Shown here piece after piece: positions 1 to 8,125 of a stretch of DNA of 64,000 nt (position 1 is the stretch's first letter; each line of letters starts with the position of its first letter). The notes under the pieces were generated by a model that had not been told where the DNA came from, made no database searches, and saw only the letters and a list, made by a program, of their open reading frames with translations. Source of the stretch: Oscillospiraceae bacterium MB08-C2-2 (GTDB lineage: Bacteria > Bacillota > Clostridia > Oscillospirales > Ruminococcaceae). A program made the position numbers and the translations under genes. Location of the stretch: assembly GCA_035621215.1 (NCBI GenBank), contig CP141729.1, forward strand, positions 518,944-582,943, given 5' to 3'.

Positions 1-832
1 CCCGCCCTAAATATGCGGCATAATCCGCACAGGGCGGGAGTGCCACGGTATTCTCCGCAATTTCTGCACAGTAGGCACCGTCCCGTTGGTGAACCATGGC
101 AGGGAAGAAATTCATCTGCGGCATGCCGATGAAGCCCGCCACAAACTGATTGGCCGGATGAAGGTATAGATTCTGCGGCGTGTCGATCTGCTGGATGAGG
201 CCGCCCTTCATGATGACAATCCTATCCGCCATGGTCATGGCCTCGGTTTGGTCGTGGGTCACATAGATAAAGGTGGTTTCTAGCCGTTTGTGAAGCCCCA
301 TAATTTCGATGCGCATGGAGGCCCGCAGCTTGGCGTCCAGGTTGGAGAGGGGTTCATCCAGCGGGAAAACGGAGGGATTCCGTACCATTGCTCTGCCTAG
401 CGCCACCCGTTGGCGCTGACCTCCCGACATGGCCTTGGGTTTGCGGCCCAGGTATTCCGTGATCTCCAACTGTTCCGCCACCTCCATGACCCGGCGGTGG
501 ATTGCATCCTTAGGAGTGCGGCGCACCTTCAACCCATAGGCAATGTTGTCATACACCGTCATGTGGGGGTAGAGGGCGTAGTTCTGGAATACCATGGCAA
601 TGTCCCGGTCCTTGGGGGATATGTTGTTGACCAGCCGGTCTCCAATGTATAGGTTGCCGCCGGAGATGGATTCCAGACCCGCAATCATGCGGAGCGTAGT
701 GCTCTTGCCACAGCCCGAGGGGCCGACAAAAACAACAAACTCCTTGTCCGCAATCTCCAGATTGAAATCCTTGACGGCCTGAGCGCCTCCCGGGTAGACT
801 TTTTGAATACTTTCCAGCTTCAAACAGGCCAT
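1..832 (-). CDS. Carbohydrate ABC transporter ATP-binding protein (MsmX/UgpC family), 3' end beyond window
   Basis: Reading leftward from the ATG at 832 gives 277 codons with no stop before the window edge, so the C-terminus is missing. The protein has Walker [10 protein letters not shown] near residue 40, the Q-loop [12 protein letters not shown], signature [13 protein letters not shown], Walker [15 protein letters not shown] and the H-loop [12 protein letters not shown]. This is the arrangement of ATPases that energise oligosaccharide importers (MsmX, UgpC, MalK). The part beyond about residue 240 is the start of the MalK-type regulatory (TOBE) domain. In this family one ATPase often serves several permease pairs. 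It lies back to back with the decayed solute-binding-protein and permease genes at 1.8-4.2 kb, which are its likely original partners. The Walker B proline in place of the usual Leu/Met looks tolerable. Confidence 0.93.
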   Translation of the reverse strand, partial: MACLKLESIQKVYPGGAQAVKDFNLEIADKEFVVFVGPSGCGKSTTLRMIAGLESISGGNLYIGDRLVNNISPKDRDIAMVFQNYALYPHMTVYDNIAYGLKVRRTPKDAIHRRVMEVAEQLEITEYLGRKPKAMSGGQRQRVALGRAMVRNPSVFPLDEPLSNLDAKLRASMRIEIMGLHKRLETTFIYVTHDQTEAMTMADRIVIMKGGLIQQIDTPQNLYLHPANQFVAGFIGMPQMNFFPAMVHQRDGAYCAEIAENTVALPPCADYAAYLGR

Positions 833-928
833 ATTCAGCCATCCTTTCGGTGTGGTTCTGTAAATTTGAGCGCAAAAAACATAGGGTTCCGGCATGTGCG
901 TACCCTGAATTCATCTATGCAACATTTT

Positions 929-1757
929 TTAATAGGGCAACTTTAGCCTGAACTGCGCCCCGCCGCCCGCAGCATCGTGAACCGACAGATTGCCTTTGTG
1001 GAGCAGTGCGATCTCCTTGGCCACCGACAACCCGATGCCGAAATGCTCCTTGTCGGTGCGGGCACTATCCCCCCGGTAGAACCGGTCAAAGATTCGCTCC
1101 TTGTCTCCATCCGGTACGCCGGGGCCGCTGTCGGTTACGGTGAAGTATACGTTTTTCCGCTGCACATAGGTGCCCAGATGTATCGTGCCGCGGGTGGGGG
1201 TGTATCCCAAGGCGTTGTCCATTAGAATGGTCAGCGCCTGTTCAATGCGCTGTTCATCCACATGGAGTATGGGAAATAGGATTTCCTCCATGTGGATTTC
1301 CAGTCGGATGCTCCGTTGGGCCGCCAGATCCTCGGACCGCTCCGCCATGCCAATGATAACCGTCTCCGGGTTGATCTCCGACAGCTTCATCTGCCAGGAG
1401 CCGCTGTCAACGCTTGCCAGCTTCAGGAGGTCACCGGTGAGCCGGGAAAGGCGCGCGCATTCGGCCTCGATTTTATCTGCATACTCCCGTGCCTCCTCCA
1501 AGGTGCCTTTCTTGATAGCCCCCGCACCAGCGGATATGACAGCCAAGGGGGAGCGCAGCTCATGGGAGGCGGCAGACACAAACTCAGTCTGCTGCTTGCG
1601 GCTCTTTTCCACCGGTTTCAAGGTGTAGCCGATAAAATAATGAGCGAACAGAATGAGCAGCCCAAGCGCAACCAGCAGACAGAGCACCGTGACAATGCGC
1701 ACCCGGAAAAGCTGGATGTTTTCCGGCGCCGTATCTTTCAGGATTAGTGACAACGTC
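929..1757 (-). pseudogene. Sensor histidine kinase, N-terminus deleted
   Basis: The frame encodes one transmembrane segment (IVTVLCLLVALGLLILFAHY), a HisKA box FVSAASHELRSPLAVI with the phospho-acceptor His, then N-box LMDNALGY, G1 DSGPGVP, F-box DRFYRGDSAR and G2 GIGLSVAKEIA. It is therefore a complete kinase core of the two-component class with ASHELR boxes. The usual first transmembrane helix and extracellular sensor are absent. The open frame continues to 1861, but those extra N-terminal residues are antisense to the solute-binding-protein gene and do not look like kinase. I place the end of kinase-derived sequence near 1757. No partner response regulator is present. In this class it would normally precede the kinase, that is in the DNA apparently lost at the junction. 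Without a sensor or promoter the gene is probably not functional. Confidence 0.8.
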
Positions 1758-3488
1758 ATGTCAACAACTCTGTATCCCGCCAGCAATGGGGATTTAATCT
1801 CTGTGGGCCTTACCGCACAGGTGCTGCAGATTGGCGTAAAAAATTGGAAGATCAAAAACACGTTTCAGGGAACACCAGGGGTGGGAATCTCTCCAGGCGT
1901 GGCAAGCTACGGAAATACCATTGCCATAAATTCCGCTGATACGATTGCCCTATACAATATGGACAGCGGCTCCCCCACTGGGGAAATCGCCGCAATAGGT
2001 GATGTAGGCGCCTCGTATATGACTCAAAAAGTCTCCACTATTTCCATCTCTCCCGATGGCTCCGCTTACTTCTATGCCAACGAGAGCGGCATTTACCGGG
2101 TTCCTATGGACACCACCGTGTCCGAGCGGCTGGTAGATGGCAGTCTTAGCTCCCTTGGCATCCAGAGCCTGACCTTCACCAACATTTTCAGTGTGGGCAG
2201 TGATGAATATCTGGCCATGGCCCGCACCACGGAATCCGGCTCCCGCCTGTTCCGGTATGTCTATAACCCGGATATTCCCGCCGAACCCAGCGAAACTCTG
2301 GGCGTATATTCCCTCCAAGACAACAAGACCATTCATCAGGCCATTTCCGGCTATCAGATTCAGCACCCCGATGTCCGTGTGAATTACCAGGTTGGATTGC
2401 AGGAGGGCAGCGGGATACCCTCAGCGGATGCCATGCGCACCCTTTCCACCGAGCTGTTGGCCGGTAAAGGCCCCGATGTCATCGTGCTGGATGGTATAGA
2501 CGTAAACGGCTTCATTCAGAAAAACATCCTGCAGGATATGACCGATGTTGTTTCTGGAATCAACACCCTCTCCAATATCACCGGCACCTACCAGCAGGAT
2601 GGCAAGCTCTATGCAGTTCCCACCCGGTTCTATATCCCTATGCTACTGGGTGACGGCGTGGAAAAGGTAAAAAACCTCAGCGACTTCACCACTTGGCTGG
2701 GAACCCAGTATACCTCAGACATTGGCATCCGTACAGAAGAGTTGGTGGAGCGCTTCTACGCTTCCTGTTCCTACCGCTGGTTTGGGAGCGACGGCAGCCT
2801 GAATGAGGCGGCATTCCGCAGCGACATGGAGCAATTGGGTAAGCTGGCGGAGGGCATCCGCAGTGTGGGAGAGGTGAATGCCTATGGCAATGTTGCCATT
2901 GATACTTTGCTTTGGTACGGTGGTGCCATTTCATCCAACTATGCCATGGTCAGCGGTTATGTGGATGTCACATTGCTTGCCGCCGCCATCAAAAACCGCC
3001 CCACTGGCAGCTACACGTTATTTCCCAACGAAGACGGCGGTGTATTTGTTCCCGGAACCGTGCTGGGCATCAATGCTGCTACCGGCTCTCTGGACGATGC
3101 CAAAAGCTTTGTACAGCATGTTCTATCCGACGAAGTGCAGAACACCCACCTAGGTGATGGCTTTTCGGTAAACGCCTCCGCCTTTGAATCATTGAGCCAA
3201 GACCCCATAACCAACGAAGCCTCAGACGAAGCGATGGCGCAGCTGACAGTGCCTGACGCCCGTACCGGAGAGCAGACCGAGGTATCCCTCAGTGTCAAAT
3301 GGCCCTCTGAGGAATTCATGACCGGGTTCAAGAGCATGTTGAGGGGCGCTTCAGTACCGGTTAAGGCCAATGCGGTAATTAAGGAAATGATTATTGATGA
3401 AACAGCAGGATTTATCAGTGGAACAAAATCCCTCGACGAAACCGTCAAATCCTTCAAGCAAAAGATGGATCTCTACCTTGCAGAATAA
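1758..3488 (+). pseudogene. Extracellular sugar-binding protein of an ABC importer, 5' end missing
   Basis: From an ATG at 1758 the frame gives about 576 residues. The first ~190 resemble a propeller-like sensor segment (short repeats such as ISPDGSAYFYANESGIYRV). From about residue 215 it reads as a type 1 extracellular solute-binding domain: VNYQVGLQEG, then LSTELLAGKGPDVIVLDG, then LYAVPTRFYIPMLLG. There is no signal peptide or lipobox, which such a protein needs to be exported. The frame is instead open backward into antisense kinase sequence as far as 1653. This indicates that the promoter and 5' coding part were deleted together with the 5' part of the divergent kinase. The 3' end overlaps the start of the permease fragment that follows, as in a normal sugar ABC operon. 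Confidence 0.78.
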
Positions 3489-3920
3489 ACTGAAATTTTC
3501 CAACCACAACCAGCGCACTCCTTTTCCCGAGGGAGAAGGAGGCCGACCTCGTTTTGGGGATCGTATTAGGGCGCTGCTGGAGAATCTTTTTATTGCAGAC
3601 GGCAGGGGAGTGGTATTCTATTTCGTGTTACCCAGTCTATTAGGTGTTCTCATTTTTGTCCTCATTCCCTTTGTGGATGTGGTGCGCCGCTCCTTTGCCA
3701 CCACCATGGGCGGGGAAAATATAGGATTTGCCAACTACCGCACCATCTTCCACAACGATGCGTTTCTTCTGGCCGGCGGCAATACGATCAAGTTTATGCT
3801 GGTCTGCCTGCCGCTGCTGCTCTGTCTTTCCCTGGGGCTGGCGCTGATCCTGTATGCCATCGGAGAAAAGGCGGGCATCTTCAAGACGGCCTTTCTTGTG
3901 CCTATGGCGGTGCCGGCCCG
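3478..3920 (+). pseudogene. MalF-like sugar permease, N-terminal fragment
   Basis: The likely start is TTG at 3478, overlapping the end of the binding-protein gene. The first ~55 residues are a hydrophilic leader. Transmembrane segments VVFYFVLPSLLGVLIFVLIPFV and FMLVCLPLLLCLSLGLALIL follow, with NYRTIFHNDAF between them, as in the first half of MalF/UgpA/MsmF permeases. Family similarity ends after PMAVPA, just where MalF-type proteins continue toward the third and fourth helices and the EAA loop. From about 3918 the frame runs into unrelated residues and stops at 3996. The DNA there matches a second permease in another frame, so this is a deletion chimera. No functional permease can be made from this fragment. 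Confidence 0.8.
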
Positions 3921-4205
3921 CGGCGCATTTTCTTCGACATTGGGCTGCCCATGGGCAAGGCGGGTGTCGCTTCCGCCATGGTGCTGGGATTCCTAGAATA
4001 TTGGAACCTGATCGAACAGCCCATGACCTTCCTGAAAACAAAATCACTGTGGCCGTTGGGGCTGTTCCTGCCGGAAATCACCACCGACAAGCTGGGGCTT
4101 AGTCTGGCCGCTTCGGTGATCACATTGCTGCCCTCTATCCTTGTGTTTCTGCTGGGGCAGAGCTATCTGGAACAGGGCATCGCTGGTTCCGGTGTAAAGG
4201 AGTAA
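3918..4205 (+). pseudogene. MalG/AraQ-like sugar permease, C-terminal fragment
   Basis: In frame with the stop at 4203-4205 the sequence reads RIFFDIGLPMGKAGVASAMV, then FLEYWNLIEQPMTFLKT, the hydrophobic stretch LAASVITLLPSILVFLLGQ, and a YLEQGIAGSGVKE tail. This is the end of the EAA loop plus the last helix and tail of the second permease of a carbohydrate ABC importer (QxYLxxGxxxGAVKE-type ending). The first ~200 residues are absent and the fragment joins directly, out of frame, to the first half of the MalF-like permease. The junction lies within about 5 bp of 3920. The ATG at 3951 could start an 84-residue peptide, but I regard it as non-functional. The stop lies 5 bp before the adaptor gene at 4211, so operon order is preserved. 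Confidence 0.75.
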
Positions 4206-4210
4206 GATTC

Positions 4211-5292
4211 ATGAATATGGTTACCAAAGCGTGGAACTATCAGCCGGCCGCCGAAATTCGACAGAGCATTAAAACCCGAGCCATCAGCGCCATCGTGTGG
4301 CTGTTGGCGTTGATGGTGTGCTTTACCCTGATCTCCAGAGCCACTGCCTCTATGACCGTTCCGATTGTGGATACAGAAAAACCCAGCCCGGCCACCATCA
4401 GCCACACCGTTATCGTGGATGGCGTTGTGGAAACCGTGGGGGATAGCGGTGTGATTGCGGCCGGGGGGGCTCTTGTGCGGGAGGTCTCGGTCAAGGAGGG
4501 GGATACAGTTGCCGCCGGCGACCTGTTGTTTACCTACGACAGCAAGGACTTTAACCGGCAAATTGCCCAGTACCAGACCGATCTTGGCAAAGTCGGCGCC
4601 AACCTGAAAGCATTTGATCAGCAAAATACGTTGGATCAGGAAAACCGGGAGCGAGCCAGAGAGCGTGCTCAGGAGGATTTGAATGCCATTGAAACATACG
4701 GCGACCTGGATGTTCAGATAGCGGAAGAACAGGTGCGGGCGGCTGGGGAACGAGTACGCGCAGCCCGAGATGCACTGAATAAATATGACGGAATACGCCG
4801 TTCGGATTATGACGAAGGTGAATATACAAAGAAGAACACGACCGGCTTCGTTCCGAATATCGGCAGGCGCAGATTGCCTATGATGAGGCAATGCTGGCTC
4901 AAGAAAAGGTGATGGCGGAGAAGGAAAAGGCTATACTGGATGCCCGGCGCATCCTTGAGGATACAGAGCGTCCGATTTCACCCAGTGTCAGCGTTGATTT
5001 GGCAAAGCTGGATGCCCAGGCCATTAATTTGAAGCTGGCGGTTCTCTATGAAGCGGTAGCCAGCAACGGCGAGGTCTATGCCCCTATGGATGGCGTTGTA
5101 ACCAGGGTATTGGTGAGCGCCGGAACCCGTACCGCCGATGAGGCGGCCGTGTTCATCGACAACTCCGAGACCATGAACAACGAAACCTATGCGGCTGTCA
5201 CGGGAGCCATAAGCGGGGCAGACAAGATCATTAGCGCATCCAAACGGTTTATCGGCAACGGTGACCGTGTGCGGCTGAGCATAAAGGAATGA
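4211..5292 (+). pseudogene. HlyD/RND-type periplasmic adaptor (membrane fusion) protein, frameshifted
   Basis: The first part (4211 to about 4825) has an N-terminal transmembrane anchor (AIVWLLALMVCFTLI), a lipoyl-like half motif VSVKEGDTVAAGDLLFTYDS, and a long charged helical region starting DFNRQIAQYQTDLG. It then drifts into unrelated residues and stops at 4912. The frame one base earlier continues the helix (RLRSEYRQAQIAYDEAMLAQ), then the second lipoyl half (GEVYAPMDGVVTRVLVSAGT) and a C-terminal barrel ending at 5292. A one-base loss or two-base gain near 4820-4830 explains both halves. Such proteins link inner-membrane exporters to the envelope. Here the next gene, 4 bp downstream, encodes a MacB-like permease, so the two were probably a pair. 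Finding an adaptor in a sugar-importer operon is unusual. Confidence 0.75.
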
Positions 5293-5296
5293 GAAC

Positions 5297-6352
5297 ATGA
5301 GACAAACCATATGGAATTACCGCATAAACTTTCTATTGCTGTTTTGTCTCGCTGTCCTGTGCTGGTCGCTGAGTGGGAGTGCATATATGAGGCTGAAAAG
5401 CCAGCCCCCCTTCACCACCTTCCAAAATGTGGGAAGTTTGTTTGCAGAGGCATATGAACCAATGCTGCGCTCCGAGGGCCAGGCCAAGGAGCCGCTGCCC
5501 TTTACAATGTGGGCCCAGACTGACAACCAGCGGTTGGAGGGCATAGGAGCAGGCCGCACCCAAAATGTCGCATGGATTGCCGCTAAGGGCGATACCCGCA
5601 TCCTGCTGCCGGTGATGCAAATGCTGGATGTGCAGGATACAAACGGCTGTCTCCTTGATGCGGCCACTGCGAAAAAGCTTTTTCGAAACGCCAATGCCGT
5701 AGGCAGCACCGTGAAGATGGGCGGTGTGGAGTACACTGTCCGAGGCATCATTGACAGACCCGACTGGACTATTGTTACCCAGTTACCCCGGGAAAGCGGG
5801 CATATCCTCACTAACATCACGGTATCCGGCACGGAAAACACCGAGACTTTCCTGCTCCGGCATGAACTGTCGGCAGCGGTGACAATAAAGAGCAGCCTGT
5901 ATGGTTCTTTGGCACGGGTTTTGTGCTTGCTGCCGGTCTTTGTAGTCATATGGGTTGGACTGACACTGCTGAACCGGCTGCGGTCTAGTTGGAGAAGCTA
6001 CCCGGTGCGCTGCCTTCTCCTATCCATGGGGATGCTTGCAGTGGGAACAGGGGGGCTTTTGCTGCTGTTTACTGTCATTCCCCACACGCTGATTCCCTCC
6101 CAGTGGTCGGATTTTGAGTTCTGGCAGACAGCGGGAAATGAATTTATGCAGAGCGTCACCAACTTCATCTCCTGCGCAAAATACCGCCCGGATCTGGGAT
6201 GGCTTTATGGTGTCTTTCAATCCTCTTTGGGGATTCTCGCCGCCCACTTGGTCCTGTGCCTCGTTAAAACAATTGACGGCAAGATGGTGAAGATAACAGT
6301 ATCCAATCGGGACCAATGGAAGAAATGTATCAATGTTGCGGATGTTTTTTAG
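5297..6352 (+). CDS. MacB-like ABC exporter permease subunit (351 residues, no ATPase domain)
   Basis: The ATG at 5297 follows the adaptor stop closely. Residues ~12-32 form a first transmembrane helix (FLLLFCLAVLCWSLSGSAYM). A ~170-residue extracytoplasmic region follows that fits the MacB periplasmic core fold, including LLDAATAKKLFRNANAVGST, then VKMGGVEYTVRGIIDRPDWT. Helices come at about 205-225 (LCLLPVFVVIWVGLTLL), 240-260 and 305-325. This matches single-ATPase-less FtsX/MacB permeases in general layout, but identity is low and the C-terminal part is atypical. With the HlyD-type adaptor just upstream it would form an exporter needing an ATPase encoded elsewhere. It is the only intact gene of the 1.7-6.4 kb cluster. 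Confidence 0.55.
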   Translation: MRQTIWNYRINFLLLFCLAVLCWSLSGSAYMRLKSQPPFTTFQNVGSLFAEAYEPMLRSEGQAKEPLPFTMWAQTDNQRLEGIGAGRTQNVAWIAAKGDTRILLPVMQMLDVQDTNGCLLDAATAKKLFRNANAVGSTVKMGGVEYTVRGIIDRPDWTIVTQLPRESGHILTNITVSGTENTETFLLRHELSAAVTIKSSLYGSLARVLCLLPVFVVIWVGLTLLNRLRSSWRSYPVRCLLLSMGMLAVGTGGLLLLFTVIPHTLIPSQWSDFEFWQTAGNEFMQSVTNFISCAKYRPDLGWLYGVFQSSLGILAAHLVLCLVKTIDGKMVKITVSNRDQWKKCINVADVF

Positions 6353-6418
6353 CGGCACACATACTGCCAATAAACTCAGCGGTAGAGTTTCCAAAGGAAT
6401 TTTTTGGAGGGGAGTGGC

Positions 6419-6646
6419 TTGAAAAACCGAATTGTATTGGCTACAATAATATGTATTGCGGCAATCGTGTCAGCATATTCACAAAGAACCGGAACCAGTC
6501 AGCCCGAATCTTCCAATGTTCAGGATGCTGTAGATACTATGCCTTATGACATTGCTGCAACAATTGAGCCCCTGAAAAATAATATTCAGCGATATAACAA
6601 TGGCACCATTAATCATGAGCAAGGCGTTCCTGGCGCACCAATCTGA
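6419..6646 (+). CDS. Small secreted or membrane-anchored protein of unknown function (75 residues)
   Basis: A GGAGGGG ribosome binding site at 6407-6413 precedes a TTG codon at 6419, giving a protein that starts LKNRIVLATIICIAAIVSAY. This has the positive n-region and hydrophobic core of a signal peptide. The remaining ~50 residues are polar (SQRTGTSQPESSNVQDAVDT) with no recognised domain. After the TGA at 6644-6646 the same frame stays open for another ~38 codons (HIHIGEHGELSKDRKS and so on) up to a TAG just before the next gene. The gene may therefore be a truncated form of a longer ancestor. I do not recognise the family. Confidence 0.5.
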   Translation: MKNRIVLATIICIAAIVSAYSQRTGTSQPESSNVQDAVDTMPYDIAATIEPLKNNIQRYNNGTINHEQGVPGAPI

Positions 6647-6767
6647 GGAAAAAAGCACGCTGCTTTGAAAAATGATCTGCATATCCATATTGGCGAGCAC
6701 GGAGAATTATCGAAAGATCGAAAATCTATAACAGCTATGAATGAAAAGCAAAACATGAGGTAGGCGT

Positions 6768-7664
6768 ATGAAATCCAACAATCAATACCATATCTATGCA
6801 CTGACCACCATCGTGTTTTGGTCACTGGCCTTTGTGTTGACAAGATTGGCTATGCAATATTTTACCGCCTTTTCATTGGGGTTTCTCAGGTACTTTATTG
6901 CGTCCTGTACTCTCCTGCTTATTGCTATAGCAACCAAAATGCAGCTGCCGCATAAAAAGGATTTGCTCTGGTTTGTGTTGGCAGGTGCGCTGGGCTTTTT
7001 TATTTATATGATCGCATTTAATCAAGGGCAAAAATCGGTTACGGCCACCACGGGCAGCATTGTAATTGCTACTGTTCCTGTTCTTACAGCCTTAATTGCT
7101 AGGGTTGTCTATGACGAAAAACTGAGTGTTTCCCAATGGTTGGGCATTGGAGTGGAATTTGCAGGTGTAGCTGTTCTAACCTTACTAAATGGTGTTTTAT
7201 CCGTTAATATAGGGATGCTTTGGTTATTTCTCGCAGCCTTGTCGCTTAGTCTTTACAATCTCTTGCAGCGCAAGCTGACAAAGAGCTACACAGCACTGCA
7301 AACTTCCGGGTTTAGTATTTTTTTCGGCACAATCCTACTCTCTGTTTTTCTGCCAGATTCGGTGAAAGAAGCTTCCAATGCTCCTTGGATTCAGTGGGTC
7401 TACCTTATAATACTTGGCATATTTTCAAGTGCAATTGCCTATGTTACATGGTCAAAAGCCTTTGCAAAGGCACAACAAACCTCTCAGGTCAGCAACTATA
7501 TGTTTATCACTCCGTTTTTAACAAGCATTTTGGGCTTTTTGATTGCAGGCGAAACTCCGGAACCTGCAACCTTTATTGGTGGCGGAATTATTATGCTGGG
7601 CATTTTCATTTTCAACTTTGGGAGTGGACTTTGCAAACGGGTGCGTGCGTGTCAGCGGCAGTAA
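6768..7664 (+). CDS. EamA/DMT-superfamily transporter
   Basis: This 298-residue protein begins at an ATG preceded by AGGTAGG. It is almost entirely hydrophobic, with about ten transmembrane helices in two homologous halves of ~140 residues. That is the usual length and architecture of EamA (RhaT/YdcZ-like) drug/metabolite transporters. Family features include the early FWSLAFVLTRLAMQYF segment, the end-of-first-half pattern IGVEFAGVAVLTLLNG, and SAIAYVTWSKAFAKAQ near the end of the second half. Members export or import amino acids, nucleosides or other small metabolites; the substrate cannot be read from sequence. The C-terminus is a short positively charged tail. It stands alone, with no partner gene on its strand. 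Confidence 0.88.
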   Translation: MKSNNQYHIYALTTIVFWSLAFVLTRLAMQYFTAFSLGFLRYFIASCTLLLIAIATKMQLPHKKDLLWFVLAGALGFFIYMIAFNQGQKSVTATTGSIVIATVPVLTALIARVVYDEKLSVSQWLGIGVEFAGVAVLTLLNGVLSVNIGMLWLFLAALSLSLYNLLQRKLTKSYTALQTSGFSIFFGTILLSVFLPDSVKEASNAPWIQWVYLIILGIFSSAIAYVTWSKAFAKAQQTSQVSNYMFITPFLTSILGFLIAGETPEPATFIGGGIIMLGIFIFNFGSGLCKRVRACQRQ

Positions 7665-7878
7665 TAAAATGAGAAAAGCGCTCTGACCGGTAAAGTCCAA
7701 AGTCCAGCCAGAAACCGGTGACCGATGTCACAGAGCCCAGCCTATCTCGAATCCGTTTTAGGTGAAACAGGATGTTGATAAGTTGCTGTGTCAAGTAAGT
7801 ATAATCTAACAACGTCTAATCAATCGGGGAAACTGGAGGCCGCCTTGAATAAGCGCATTACAAGGCCAAAAATTATGC

Positions 7879-7907
7879 TTGACAGGCCGTAAAACCCATG
7901 CTATGCT
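7879..7907 (+). promoter_or_regulatory. Sigma-A-type promoter of the Mn riboswitch/P-type ATPase transcript
   Basis: TTGACA at 7879-7884 and TATGCT at 7902-7907 are separated by 17 bp, a near-consensus housekeeping promoter. It sits about 15-20 bp before the first conserved nucleotides of the riboswitch aptamer, so transcription would begin at about 7914 and include the whole aptamer. Confidence 0.8.
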
Positions 7908-7924
7908 GTTGAAACAACAGAAGA

Positions 7925-8018
7925 TACTCGTGAGGGAGTAGTTTGCGCAGGATTTTGCGTGGCAAGTCAACATACTGACCTGATCTGTGAGATCATATGG
8001 TCTGGCTTGTCTTAAAGA
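7925..8018 (+). ncRNA. yybP-ykoY (manganese) riboswitch aptamer
   Basis: The leader contains the conserved blocks of the yybP-ykoY class: GAGGGAGTAG at 7932-7941, the stem-closing GTCAACATACTGACC block around 7966-7980, and GGTCTGGCTTGTCTT around 7999-8013. The two internal loops flank a variable hairpin, as in known members. This class binds Mn2+ and usually turns on Mn exporters and some P-type ATPases. It lies directly between a strong promoter and two intrinsic terminators, upstream of a P-type cation ATPase. That is the expected context for transcriptional control by Mn. Exact ends are approximate. Confidence 0.85.
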
Positions 8019-8021
8019 ACG

Positions 8022-8061
8022 AGACTCATGTATGGGCTTTGCCATACATGAGTCTTTTTTT
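8022..8061 (+). terminator. Intrinsic terminator 1 of the Mn riboswitch expression platform
   Basis: A perfect 14-bp stem (arms 8022-8035 and 8042-8055) with a 6-nt loop is followed by an uninterrupted T run to 8061. It lies 3-10 nt after the aptamer, where an alternative pairing could form when Mn2+ is bound. Confidence 0.85.
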
Positions 8062-8099
8062 GACCCAAGTATGGTACAAACTATACTTGGGTCTTTTTT
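8062..8099 (+). terminator. Second, tandem intrinsic terminator before the ATPase gene
   Basis: An 11-bp perfect stem (8062-8072 with 8083-8093) is followed by six T residues at 8094-8099. It starts immediately after the T run of the first terminator. Only 12 nt separate its end from the ribosome binding site of the ATPase gene. Confidence 0.8.
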
Positions 8100-8125
8100 G
8101 TTGGAGAAACGTAAGGGGAGTTTTT

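Noticed and set aside
8018-8125. Leader peptide between riboswitch and ATPase
   Set aside because: The open frame that extends upstream to 7997 runs through the terminator hairpins. The start at 8126 with AAGGGGAG is clearly preferred.
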